Assembly (NCBI RefSeq): GCF_024713945.1
Contig: NC_134678.1
Span: 6,200,001-6,264,000 of the forward strand
Source: Dermatophagoides farinae
Taxonomy: Eukaryota; Arthropoda; Arachnida; Sarcoptiformes; Pyroglyphidae
Reading direction: 5' to 3'
DNA: 64,000 nt
Positions 35,814 through 48,661 of this stretch are shown here, piece after piece. How positions within the stretch are numbered: position 1 is the first letter of the stretch; each line of letters opens with the position of its first letter. The position numbers and the translations under genes are program-made. A model generated the notes under the pieces. The model saw only the letters and a list, made by a program, of their open reading frames with translations, had not been told where the DNA came from and made no database searches.

Positions 35814-38800
35814 ATGGCTACTTTATCACCGTTTATCAAAACGGTACCATCTTCATCATCAACATCGATGATTACGAACCATAGTGGAACCATTACGAAA
35901 ACATCACCATCAGGTTGTCTTTCATTATTATCAAGCGATATTGAAGAAGATTTAGGCATACTTGATTTAAATGCACGGGAATTTAATTATATTTGTCGCC
36001 AAGAATATTGGCTATTAAATGATGATGAATATAATCCTGAAACAAATTTTTCCTATGATATTGTACTCGAATGGATTGATGGTTATACACCAATGAAATC
36101 TGATGAAGATTATAAGAAATTTTTTCATGTTACCAATAATGATAATAATCATCATCGTTTTCAACATAATTTATCAATAAATGGACATAATTCTCATAGA
36201 AACCATTTGACGCCAAGTATGTTTTACATTTTAATAATTTATATTGTTTAATCAGAGAATTTTTCTTTTTTTCGATATCTAGTAAATGGCTATAATCGTT
36301 TCGATTATCTTACAAAATCTTCGGCTATATCACGTACAGCAACCATAACGAAAAGAAAAATTGAAAATATCAATAATAATAATGATAATCAATTAAATAC
36401 TCCTACCGATTCTTCGTCGATGAATACTACGGTACGTTATGGTACTATAACAAAAGGAATGATAGCACGTCCATTTTTGACTAATAATAATCATACTCGA
36501 GAAATAAATCGAACGTTTGATAAATTCGAATCAAAAGTTGAATTCAATGAATCACCCACAATATCAAGTTCGGATGATAATGAACAAATAAGTACATTGA
36601 ATATTAATACTCCTAGCAATAATCATAACCCAATAAATACGAATACGATAACAAGAACAAATCGTCGCGTATTAAATGTTTCTTTGGATGTTGTTGGACG
36701 TAACCATTCAAATATGCAACAACGTCTAGAATGTGATCTTAGCAATTTATCAACATCCGAAACGGATCACGGTAGTGATTCAAATCAGGCCAATAATCTA
36801 ATGACAACATCGGACGATGTAGTCGAAGAATTTGGCCTTTCATCAGACAGTGGCCTTACAGACAATAATGATCTAAAACGACCATCATTAAATCGTACTT
36901 TTGACAGAAACAATGATGATGATGATGATAGCCAAATTGTCAATAATTATAGCCAAACATTGGATGCATCTGATCGAAATTATCCAACAATTTCTCGAAA
37001 TACTTCTGGTACTTTGTTTTTACGACGTGAAGCAAGTCAAGGACAGATTAATAACAATAGAATTAATAATATAAATAACCGAACTATAAGCAGAACACCA
37101 CAACCAATGAAACAAGTATATCTGGTATCATCTAATGACGATCTTCTTAGTTCCGACTGTTCAACATTATCCTTAAGATCATCAACAATGTCTGGTGGTC
37201 GTAGTGAACCGAATTTATTGGATGCACAAAAACGTACAACAAATGGCTCGGCTCAATTATCGATCCATAATAAAAATCAACAACAACAGCCAAAACCTCG
37301 ACTATCACAGATACAAGTGATCCAAGCACCGAAATTTCAAAGCCGCCTAATGGGTCCGACTGGTATAGCGGTACCTGCTACTAATGGTAATCGAATATCA
37401 CGAATTGCACTACCATCGATAAATGGTGTTTCATCACAACCATCATTGGTAAACATTCGTAGCAGTGGCATTCCTGGAAATAAAACTACATCCATAAGAT
37501 CTACCAATAGCTTTGGTAGTATGGGTTCAATACGTGATCAACAACTTCGTCAGAATCATCCATCTCAACAACAATCAAATCAATTTCAAATGCCACGAGC
37601 TGTTAGCCAGGTATGTTCAACTTGATGGAAAACTAATTATATGCTTTTATTGATCTATAATGTTTGCACGGGATGCATGATACTTTCCTTTACAATATAT
37701 ATATAGCATGAATGAGTCTATACGTTTTTTCCTCTGTTTTTCTTATTTCTATTCTCGAATAAAGCACTAATTGAAAATTTTCTCTCAATAATCTTGCTTC
37801 CTGTTGTTGTATCTTGTTTGTGTGTTTGTTTGTCTGTTTCCTATTCCTTTTATCCACATTGTTTTCCCATTCTTCATTAAAATAAAAATCTACATATATA
37901 AATCTATGGCGCACAAATTAATATATTGAAAAGATTGAAATGAACAATGATGATGATGGTCAACAACAAGATTTTAATGGTAACAATGTTCAACAACAAC
38001 GATTCGGAATGGGATTGGATCGAAAATCTACATTTCGTGTAACTAATCGGACATCGTCATCGCCATCATCATCATCGACATTGATGGCCATGACAACAAT
38101 GCTTGATGGACAACAATATCTGAATCAAAAACCAGTTATGAATAATCAACAAACAAATGATCATTTTTATATTTCAAATTGGAATGGAAATCATCATTTT
38201 TTGGATACATCAAATGGTAGTCGAAAGCAACAGGAGGTAGATGATGTAATTGCATTTCAAAGTATGCCTTACTTATCGTCAAATAATAATAATAATCATC
38301 GATCGTCATCACCATCATCATTGTCTCGAAATAAGAAATTACCACATTCTAAACAATCATCGATTGTGGCCACTAAATCTGCTATTGCTTATCGCTCATT
38401 GATGCCTAATGAATGTTCTAACCATAACGATGATAATATTACTTCTATTTGTTCTGATCATACTAACAACAATAATATCAGCAATGCAGCAGCTAAAAGC
38501 ATCGTTTTATCATCTCGTATACCTGGATTAATGAACAATAGGTGATGCGCTTAATTATTTTCCTCTTTTAATCTTTTACTTTTTTCACTACAATCACATG
38601 TATCTATTATGATATATAAATGAACGATGAAATCTAATGAAAATTCTTGTTTTATATTTTTATCAACAATAGATTAAGCATCCCAGTTTATGGAAACAAC
38701 AAGGGACAATTACAACGGCCAAATTTAATCAACAATTACGAACAAATGCCAAATCAAATAAAAGACAGCCGAATGCTCAACAATTGCATGGAATCGGCGC

Positions 38801-39015
38801 CACACGTTATGGTAATGCCAGTGGTGAACATAGATAAATCAACAAATCTATGTCGACAGCAGCAGCAACAACAACAGCAACAACATCAACAACAACAAAA
38901 ACAATTGAATCGTACAATAATCACCGCCACTGCACATCATCAACCATCGAGAGGTTTCAAGATTAATAGTTGTGACGGCTACGAAGATAATTCATGGCAA
39001 GATGATTGTTATTGA
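35814..39015 (+). CDS. Disordered Ser/Asn/Gln-rich protein with SxIP motifs, possibly SLAIN-like
   Basis: Four exons, 35814-36216, 36283-37610, 37934-38541 and 38673-39015, give 893 residues, phases closing exactly. The only ordered-looking part is near residues 45-105 (LDLNAREFNYICRQEYWLL...VLEWIDGYTP). Elsewhere it is Ser/Asn/Gln/Arg-rich, with a Gln-run near the end. Several short motifs fit EB1-binding S/T-x-I-P: SSGIPGN, SSRIPGL and RLSIPVY, plus RIALPS. SLAIN proteins, microtubule plus-end promoters that recruit CLASP/ch-TOG, have the same design: an acidic N-terminal block with W-L and W-C spacing and a basic SxIP-rich tail. The match is by layout rather than clear sequence identity, so the name is tentative. 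The exon 3 acceptor (TTGAAAAG at 37933) is weak. Confidence 0.5.
38854..38902 (+). repeat. CAG/CAA codon tract (poly-Gln) in the SxIP protein
   Basis: A run of CAG/CAA codons encoding a mostly uninterrupted Gln stretch in the last exon. Mixed CAG/CAA usage suggests selection at protein level or stabilisation of the repeat. Confidence 0.7.
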
Positions 39016-40045
39016 AAAAAAATCAATAATCATTCTAGTCTTTCTAAATTTAAAGCAACAAAAAAAAACAAATGCAATTGGTGATGTGATTGATGTTCGA
39101 ATTTATAAAATGTCTACTAAACATCTGAATGTCTACTATTATTTAACTAATAAATACTGATATTGTAATAATTGTTTTATTATCATCCTAATATTTCAAA
39201 GAATGATGATGATTCATCAATTGAAATGAATAGCAATATTTTTATTTTTTCTAATTATAAATTTTTTTCTTTTAATTTGTTGAATCATCATTACAAACAT
39301 AATGATGATGATCAAAATTGACCTAAAAAAACATCTCATTCTCCCCTTCTCTCTCTCTTTCTACGTTTAATGATCGTGATGATGATGAACCATAATAATG
39401 ATGGCCGATATAATCTAATTATCAATGGACAAAAATGTTTTAGCCATTTGGGCGCCATCATCATCAAGTTAGTAAGTCAGTCATTCAGTCAGTCAGCTCT
39501 TGTAATCATCATCGTTGAAATTGGTGGTTTAATCCTGATTTCTTTTTTCAATGGCTTTGTTCAATAATCAATGATGATGATGATGATGATAGTATATTGA
39601 GAAAAAGGTTTTATCGTTTTAATCAAATCACAACAATATAACAATGATATATAATTATTGCAAAATAAATATATTTTCTGTATAGGTAGGTGAAAAGGAA
39701 AAAAAATGGAGTGTAACATTAAATATAGTTTGTTGTTCATCTGATTAAACATCAAAGTCAAAGGTTTGCAAACATTGGATAATTGTATAAATGTGTGTGT
39801 GTGGGTAGGGGGGAAGAATTAGTGTGAACACAATATGAATTTGCACACAGTAAGGAAGGGATAAAATATATATGGGGATAGAAAAAAAAACAAACAAACA
39901 TTGATAAATATATAGTATATATAGTGTAAAACAATCCGAATGTAAATTGGTGCTTATTCATGTGATGATGTTTCATGAGATTTTATATGAGGTGCTTCAT
40001 TATCATAATGTTAATAGATTTTTTTTAGGCAGTTGAATCATCAAT
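39016..40045. other. Intergenic between convergent SxIP-protein and GTDC1 genes
   Basis: 1.0 kb of low-complexity 3' flank with GAT, TATA and GT repeats. Includes a TCAG repeat (about 39474-39498). No coding signal. Confidence 0.5.
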
Positions 40046-42022
40046 TCATTTATGATTCATAACCGATGATTTCAATTTTGATGTTAATGTTGATATCAAT
40101 GCCGGTTGTGTTGGTGAATGTTGTGGTGTTGAACGATCACTGCCACCATCACCTAAATGATTAAATTTAGTAAACAATGAACGATATTCATCCTGGCAAT
40201 AGATCCAATCGAATACATCATAGGCAATGTCTAATGGTAATGGAATCTTATCCGGTTGTTTGCCGAATTCTACTAATCTCAATAAAAGTTCTTCATCCGA
40301 TTCATAGATATATTGTGCTATTATTCGAAATAGAAATATTTAATTAAACAATGAAAATCTTCGTGTCTTTGTGTGTATGTTTTTTTTTACCTGGAAATAT
40401 CTCTGGATAGACTAGACGTGATGGACATAATGGATAACAACCACAGTAGGCAGCTTCAAGCCTAATAATAAAATGAAACAAAAATAAAACCAGACAATCA
40501 TTTGATAAAACTCCAGTTACTACCAGAACATCGATATTTTGGTCAAATTAGATCAATCAAAATTTAAATGACTACCAAATGGACATTGACCGACATTCGT
40601 GATTGAACGACGGTCAATTTTTTTTTTTTTTTTTTTTTTGATAGAAAATAAATACTAACATGGAAATGCCGAAAAATTCATGCAATGCTGTCGATATGCA
40701 ACAATTACCACTGGCCAATACTTCGTAATAATCTTGTTTGGATTCAACATAACCCCAATGAACAATCTGTTCGGCTAAACGTGTTTTAGCTTCAACAAAT
40801 ATTTCTGTTTAAATTGAATGCCAAGATTAATATAAAATCGATATCAGTGAATAGAATCAATCAATACGAAATTTCTCACGAATTTTTTTTATCAATTTCG
40901 ATAGAAATTCGATTGGAAAAATTGATGGATGGATAATAATAAATTTATACTAACTTGGTACTTCGGAATAGTTTTCACCAAGAACTGATAATTTAAATGG
41001 TATTTGCCGTTCTTCTTTCAATCGATAAAGAATGTTGAAAAATGCTTCCGGATTTTTATCATGCTCCCTTATCATCATAATTATAAAGAAAATTTGGATT
41101 ATTTTGTGGGAAAAAAAATGAAAAATTTTTCTTTAAATACTACCATCGATGTGGCCAAATGATATGCAAAATTTTTTTCTCACGACGCTGTGCATGCATC
41201 AATGGTATGTTATTGAAACGAATTGGATAATAAAGTATACGTGATTTTTGTTCAATACTGGCAATCATTTGATCAATATCCGGTGGACGATAATCAGGCA
41301 TCATTTTTAAAAATGTTCTTATATTGCCAATGAATGATGTACGATTATATTTTGAATTGAACACGATCTTATCGGCAACCAAACTAATAATGAATGAATT
41401 ATATCAATTATTTTATTACGTGAGCCAAAATGATTTTATACCTTGAAAGGATCTGATTATAACCATATTGAAAATCTCGTTCCTTATGATGTTGTATTGG
41501 ATATGCTAATTGATTCTCATGAAAATAAATAATTTTCCATGCAATACGAGCAATGTCCGGCCGTAAGGCAATCAATTCGGCAAGATTTAAAATTGATGAT
41601 GTAAATAAAACATCAAAATGTTGATCAGCATTATCGATGATTACACGAGATAAATACAGTGCACTAGTTCTTGATCGCCAATGCCATTTTTTAGCCGACA
41701 TTTCGACTAATGTAAATTTGAAACGTGGCCATTTTGATGACGATGATGATTTTGAACCTAATGGAAGTTTTGATGGTTTATTTGACGAAAAATTTGCCGA
41801 TATTTTTGATGAATGATGATTCAATTGTTGTTGATTTTTATCATTATTAATTTCATTATTATGATTCGAACGAGGCAATGTATGAGCCAACACTGAATCA
41901 TAATCCACTGATAATGGAAGCAATGTTTCAATGAATCGTTTATGTGATCCACCATAGAATGGTTCAATTATAAGAATTCGTCTTTCATTCATCGGTGATG
42001 GCTGTTGTTTTTTATTGGTCAT
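40046..42022 (-). CDS. GTDC1: tRNA-queuosine mannosyltransferase-type glycosyltransferase (GTDC1/QTMAN)
   Basis: Six exons: 42022-41442, 41383-41144, 41067-40955, 40804-40660, 40461-40391, 40317-40046; 473 residues, family-sized. The N-terminal half matches the family almost exactly: [50 protein letters not shown], and [17 protein letters not shown]. The C-terminal GT4-type half carries [25 protein letters not shown] (the family's HEFFG donor-sugar site) and CGCYPLCP. Vertebrate GTDC1 was identified as QTMAN, which mannosylates queuosine in tRNA-Asp; the same reaction is inferred. An in-frame ATG at 42052 would add ten residues; 42022 was chosen because it precedes the polar leader rather than a hydrophobic stretch. 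The family-conserved insert is short here and replaced by an Asn/Ser-rich stretch near residues 55-90. Confidence 0.92.
40618..40639. repeat. Poly(T) tract in GTDC1 intron
   Basis: About 22 consecutive T on the + strand inside the GTDC1 intron 40661-40803/40462-40659 region (minus-strand gene, so A-rich in the transcript). Confidence 0.7.
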
Positions 42023-43443
42023 TTTTTTTCGCAAAATAAATATAAAAAACAATTAAATCTGATTTTCAATGATTAAAATATTTGAAACATCCGGGTTAGT
42101 TTGACTGTCAATCACACACAGTGGCGTCGTATACGATTTGATGGTAAAACAAAAGAAAAAAGCCAAACAAAAAATTCGTACTTGAACTTGATATACTATT
42201 ATAATTCAATAAACATATTTGATGAGATGATGACAAAGAAAATCTGCTTTTGCTTATTCACTATTATCATTATCTTTTTCTTCTTCATATCATCATTGTC
42301 GTTTTTTTTTCAAAATTGTGACATTCAATCTTCAAGTTGTTGTTTGTTATTTGTAAGCCAGATCAAAACCACTGTTTGATGATGATGATGATGATATTAA
42401 AATAATTTTTCTTGTTCAGTAATTGAACAGAAGAAAAAAAAACCTCACACCATGTTAAAAAAAAATAACGATAATAAATCTTAACGTATCATCTTTGTTT
42501 TTGTTGGCGGATTATTTTTTTTTCTTCTGGTTGAATACTCCAAAGAAAAGAATCAAAGAAGAATCGAATCTATAGAATAACGGATAAGGAACAGAATGAT
42601 AATTATGAAGAGAAAAAATAAAATAACAAAGCCACACACACACACTCATATCAAAGACAAAAGCATCGATTCGATGCCAAAGTTTAATGGCTACATACCA
42701 TGAATTTGAACATAAACGATTTTTAACAACGGTTATATTTAGAAATTTAGAAAACAACTGCAGTTGATTAAGAATTTCAATACATTAAAATTTACATACA
42801 TTCATTTAATTGAAGGCCGTGATTGTGTTGGTAAAAAATATGAGGCAAATTTCGTTTTTTTTATTCTGGAAATTTTCGATTCAGATACACACACACACAA
42901 ACAAACAAACAAACAAAGACATTTGATTTTTATATTTGTTTAATGATTATTTTAACTTATCAATTAAATAGATTATGGAATGTGTTAAATTGAAATTTAT
43001 TCATTTTTTTTTAGTTCTGTTAAAAATATTTGTTTTTTTTTTGTTCTTGTTCCAAAATTTTTTTCCAAGTTTAAACGGTCATATATATATTCTCTGATGA
43101 TTGGACTGAATTGATTGACTTGTGTTTGTATATTCGCGAATCGGCTATTTGGACCAGTTTATGACCGTATGATATGGAAATAGTGGGCTTTATACTTTTT
43201 GTTGAATCTGGATGCATACAATGCATAATGATAAAATTATTTTCTTTTTGATAGAGCAATTGTTGTCATCTACATTTATATATGATTAAATATTTTGTCC
43301 GACTTTTATATATATCCATTTTATTTATAAAATAAATTCATCACAATAATTTATGTGTTTACCATTGTTTCATCCTACTGGATTACGATTACGATACATG
43401 TTTGTATATGAAATTAATTTATTAATTATTTGCCAATTAAAAT
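42023..43443. other. Intergenic between divergent GTDC1 and ATRX genes
   Basis: 1.4 kb, A+T-rich, with CA repeats (42633-42645, 42889-42899), an AAAC repeat (about 42896-42917) and T runs. Open frames here are low complexity. Assumed to hold both promoters; no specific element recognised. Confidence 0.5.
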
Positions 43444-46400
43444 ATGAGAAACAATAGTGATGAAGATTTGGTTGATTTCGATGGTAATCAGCATCCGAAA
43501 AACGAAAATAGCCAACAATCAATCACTCAAATTGATATAAATCTTTTTGAAAGAATTTTTGATGAATCTATTGAAGATCTGAAACGATTGGGTTGTCTTA
43601 ATCATAATCAAAAATACACTGGCATAGAAGTTGAAGAATTATTGAGTTTTCTCAAAATACCGCTCATATCTCGAATTTCTATGAATTCATTGAATTTAGT
43701 TATATCAAACAACGATATTGACACTGCCAAGCCATCATCTATTGCTGCCACGGTTTCAAAAGATAATAATTCTTTCAAGAATAAACAAAAGAAACCATGG
43801 GATCCTGGTGAGCCATGTTGTTCACGTTCAATCGAAGAACCGAACCCTAATGTACAAAATTCTAGTGGCAATATATTTACATTAGATGTTGATGGAGTTC
43901 TTAAGACGCATTTTTCAGACGAGATTGAAAATGGATTCTTAACCGAAAATGATTCTGATCACGATGCGGATTCTGGACCAGAATTTAAAAAAGTATCGAA
44001 CAAATTGGCTCATGAAAGATCAACAGATTCTCCTCCCTTAGTCATTCCAAATCTAGACAAATTACTTGATAAAAATAAAACCATCCAAAATGATGATGAC
44101 ATGAATCAATCGAGTGACAATGATGTTGAACAACCAAAATTGAAAATTATTCAGTCTACCAAAATTTTCGATGAAGCAGATGATGATATCGATGAACTTG
44201 ATCACAATGATGATCTCAATATCCGTGAAATTTCTTCTATTTATGATGATGAAGGCCTAATACCTCAAAATTTGACAACAGTAATCGAAAATGTTGAGGA
44301 ACTATTTAATAATGATCACCATGAATACGACAACGAAGATGATGAACGATCGATACAAAAAGTGAAATCGGATAAGACAATTTATCTTTCTGTAGAGGAC
44401 AATGAAAATGATGATAATGATTTTGTAAAAGACGACAATACAAATAAAAAATCATCGGAATTTGCCAAAATTGATACTCTATTGAAAAAATTCAATTCAA
44501 TCGATTCAAGCGGCACTGATGATGATAATGATGGATCACCATCAAATAATCTTACCAAGAAACGTATAAATAATCCGAAATCTTTAAGAAGCTATGTTGA
44601 TGATGATGATCAATCAAATAATGATATAATGACCGATGAAGAATTCCCCCCTCCGCCATTCGATGATAATGATGAAGAAATGATAACAATTAAGAGGAAA
44701 AAAAGAAAATTAATTTCCTCTGAAGATGAAGAAGAGGATATATCAACGGTAGACAATTCGGATGAAAATCAACAATCAGTAGAACCTATGCTGAATGATA
44801 CAGATAAAAAAACGTCAACATCGAAAAATGATTCTCAACTACTAAATTCAACCGAAATGAAGAAAAAACGCCGTAAACGACGAAAAAGAATAGTAATAGA
44901 TGATGATAGTTCACATAGTGATGATAACAGCGATGATGGTGATGATGATGATGAATGTCCGGATAAAGATTCAACACGAAAAAAGATTCGAAAAATGCTC
45001 AAAGGTAAAAATCTTCGTGATGAAACGAAAAATGCCGAAAAAGCTGAACGTGAACGCCGTAAACGTATTGAAGAGAAACAAAAACTTTACAATTCAATTA
45101 GCGAAGAGATCATTGATCCAATTGGAAAAGAAAATGAAGAATGTAAACGTTTAATATTGGACATTGATAAAAAAACCAAAGAAATATTGGTCGAAGTGGA
45201 TAAAAATTTCGTTCAAATGCTCAAACCACATCAAATCGAAGGCATCAAGTTTATGTTCGATTCGACTATCGAATCGGTAGAACGTCTCAAAGAACATGCA
45301 CATGAATCCGGTTGTATACTGGCACATTCAATGGGCTTGGGTAAAACATTGCAAGTGATTGCTTTTCTTCATACGATCATGACCAATTTACATATCCGTG
45401 ATATCATCAAACATGTACTCATAATTGTACCATTGAATGTAGCAAAAAATTGGATGATGGAATTCATTAAATGGCTTGAATTCGATAGTTTTAGTATAAC
45501 AATATATGAGACAACAACGACTAAAAATCTTTCAGAACGTATCAAAATATTGCAAAATTGGCGAAGAAACGGTGGTGTTATGATCATAACAATCACATTG
45601 TTCTCTCAGCTGATATCTGGAAAAAAATTTACCAAAAAACAAAAAGCTCAAGATTTTCCTGTAGTTCGTAAATGTTTATTGGATCCGGGTCCTGATATTG
45701 TCATAGTGGATGAAGGACATTTGCTTAAAAATGAAAAAACCATATTTAATTGTACAATTTCACAAATACGCACATTACGACGTGTCATCCTCACTGGTAC
45801 ACCTTTGCAGAATAATCTATCAGAATATTTTATTATGGTAGATTTTGTTAAACCAAATCTTCTTGGTACGAAACGGGAATTCAAAAATCGTTTTGAAAAT
45901 CCAATCAGCAATGGTCAACATATTGATTCGACTGATAACGATGTTAGATATATGAAACGTCGTGTGCATGTATTACATCAAAAACTTAAGGATGTCATTA
46001 ATCGTCATGATTATAATGTTTTGGTTCCATATCTCAAACCTAAATTTGAATTCGCTTTAACAATTAAATTGACACAAATCCAGATTGATCTTTATAAGAA
46101 TTATTTGGATAATTTCACTTCTGCCAGTAATGGTAAAAATCTTCTCAACGATTTTACTGTATTACGATACATATGGAATCATCCGGCTACATTGGTCGAT
46201 CAATGTCGACAAAAAATGGAAAAAGCCGAAGAAGATCCGTTAAAAGATTTTATTGTCAACGATTATGATGACGATATAGTCGAGAATATTAAAACAGAAT
46301 CGAATGGTGTCGAAGATAATAATGATGGAAAATCTGCTGATGAATCAGATATCGAATGTGTGTTTGATAATTTAGAAGAATTACATAAATCACGCCGTTT

Positions 46401-48267
46401 ATTACGAAGTAAAGGACAAGCGCCCGATATTCCAAAAAATCATGAAAATCTCAATGGATTAATCGATGATGGTGATGGTGGTCAGAAATTAAATTGGTGG
46501 AAAAATGTTCTCAAAGATTATGATGATGATGATATCTATCGTATTGAATTAAGTTCTAAATTCATCTTACTATTCTCCATACTGGAAGAATGTGAAAAAG
46601 TTGGTGATAAAATTTTGGTATTCTCACAGAGTTTACATAATCTGGATCTTATAGAAACATTACTGTCCGAAAAGAATTGCGAAACAAATGAAAAATTTGG
46701 CGAAAATATTGACTATAATGAATTGGCACAAAAAAATGACGGTGTAAGTAACCGTTGGATTCGTGATATTGATTATTTTCGTATTGATGGAAAAGTTAAT
46801 TGTGATAATCGTGCGAATATGATTAAAAATTTTAACGATAACGATGATCATCGTTTACGATTGATGCTCATATCAACGAAAGCCGGTGGTCTTGGTATTA
46901 ATCTAATCGGTGCAAATCGATGCATTATTTTTGATGCATCTTGGAATCCTACCCATGACATACAAGCTATCTATCGTATTTTTCGTTATGGCCAAGAAAA
47001 ACCTGTTTATATCTATCGTTTTATATCATATGGTACCATGGAACAGAAAATTTATGATCGTCAAATTATCAAACAATCGATGGCATTACGTGTAATTGAT
47101 GAACATCAAATTACACGTTACTTTAAACAAGCAGAATTAGCCGAAATGTATACGTTCATAGCGGACCCACCGATTTCGGCATATAAATGTCCGCCTGTTG
47201 AAGCTAAAAATGATCGCTTAATTTGTGATATTTATGAAAAACACAAAGATCTTATCGTATCATTTCATCAACATGATTCATTATTGGAAAATCGACCAGA
47301 AGAAAATCTAACCGAAGAGGAACGTCTTGCTGCTTGGGAAGAATTTCAACGTGAATCGGAACCTGTTCCGACAAATATTTTACCAACGGTAAGTTATATA
47401 TTCATTGTTTAATTTTGTTTATTAACATTTTACCAATTTCACACGATGAATTATGTAGAATACACCCAATTTATTGGTGAATAGCCCTCCACAATTAAAC
47501 ATACCAATGATGACATCCTTATTGCAGCAACGATATAATAAATCTATGTTAACTGGTACAATCATACCGACACATGAGTTTTATGCTCAGCCAAATGAAG
47601 CTCAATATTATAATAGCCAATATGCTCAATCACAACCACAATTACAACGACAAGAATATATTGCTCCATCATCATACAATATGTCCTTGTTACAAAAACC
47701 AATAAATGATCAGATGTTGATAAGATATTTTAATCAAATGACTGAATGGATGCAACAGTATCCTATTAATGACCATCTACGTTATCGAAATCTAACAGTG
47801 GATGCAATTAGAAATGAATTTCATCAACAATTCATTCACCTGATCGGCTCGAAAGATGAATATTTTATTAAATTCTATTTGTATGTAAATTATATCAATC
47901 TTTTTCTACGTCGTAAACTTGATCGTTCTCAAGTCATGAATAATGAAATAATTAATAATCTGGCTCGAATTAAAGATGAGGTAATTCATGTCTATTCGTT
48001 ATGTACAATCTTTCTAAAAATTTAATTTAATTTTTTTTTATTAAAGGTGATCCAAAATTGTAAATTGGAACGAATCGCATTTCGATTAAATGAAATTATA
48101 CATAAAACTGGCCGATCTCTTCGCGGTAAGTTAATCATATCGGTTATTTTAATTTTATATTTTAAATGATTTTTTTTTGTCTAGCTCAACAACAACAACA
48201 TCAGTCATTAATTAAATTACCAGTTCAAAATGAAAATATTGAATGTATACATTTGGATTCCGATTGA
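43444..48267 (+). CDS. ATRX: ATRX/XNP SWI2/SNF2 chromatin remodeller
   Basis: Four exons, 43444-47388, 47459-47980, 48047-48125 and 48185-48267, give 1,542 residues. The first ~560 residues are acidic, disordered and Lys-rich; no ADD zinc finger is visible, as in insect XNP. The SNF2 ATPase core (about 585-1190) shows motif I MGLGKT (about 630-635), the ATRX-type Walker B DEGH (756-759), LTGTPLQNNL, an ATRX-specific NRFENPISNGQ linker, and the helicase C lobe with RIFRYGQEKPVY and KIYDRQ. ATRX/XNP deposits histone H3.3 at heterochromatin and protects repetitive DNA. Past the core the protein continues to about 1,542, with a Gln/Tyr-rich C-terminal segment in exons 2-4 that is less conserved. 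Intron phases 0, 0 and 1 all close. Confidence 0.93.
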
Positions 48268-48661
48268 TATTCGCTCATCACAGAATGAATTTCACAGTAT
48301 TATTGTAATTATGATATGTTAATAATAATTCGAATTAAAAACGTTATTGTCTTACAAATCCTACTATAGAAACATTATAAAATTGTTGTATTTCGATAAA
48401 ACTAAAGAAAATTTGACAATTTACACATCTGTAAATTTTTTTTATTATTATTCATTCATTCAATAAACAAACGAACAAATTGTAATAAAACATTAATCAA
48501 ATCTAAATAAAATTGAACATTTTCATGGCTGTCATGTTTTTCATTCAAAAGAAAAGCGAAAATATATTTTTGTCAGTTGTCAAACAATTATTTTTATTTT
48601 ATAAATATTGATCTAACCTTGTATATATGTTCATATATTTTGTATTGATCCAAAATATAAA
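48268..48661. other. Intergenic between convergent ATRX and receptor genes
   Basis: 394 bp of A+T-rich 3' flank with TTCA repeats (about 48454-48465). Probably both 3' UTRs. Nothing else seen. Confidence 0.5.

Noticed and set aside
40046-48267. GTDC1 and ATRX as a functional pair
   Set aside because: They only share an intergenic region; families act in unrelated pathways and the 1.4-kb gap is not unusual here.
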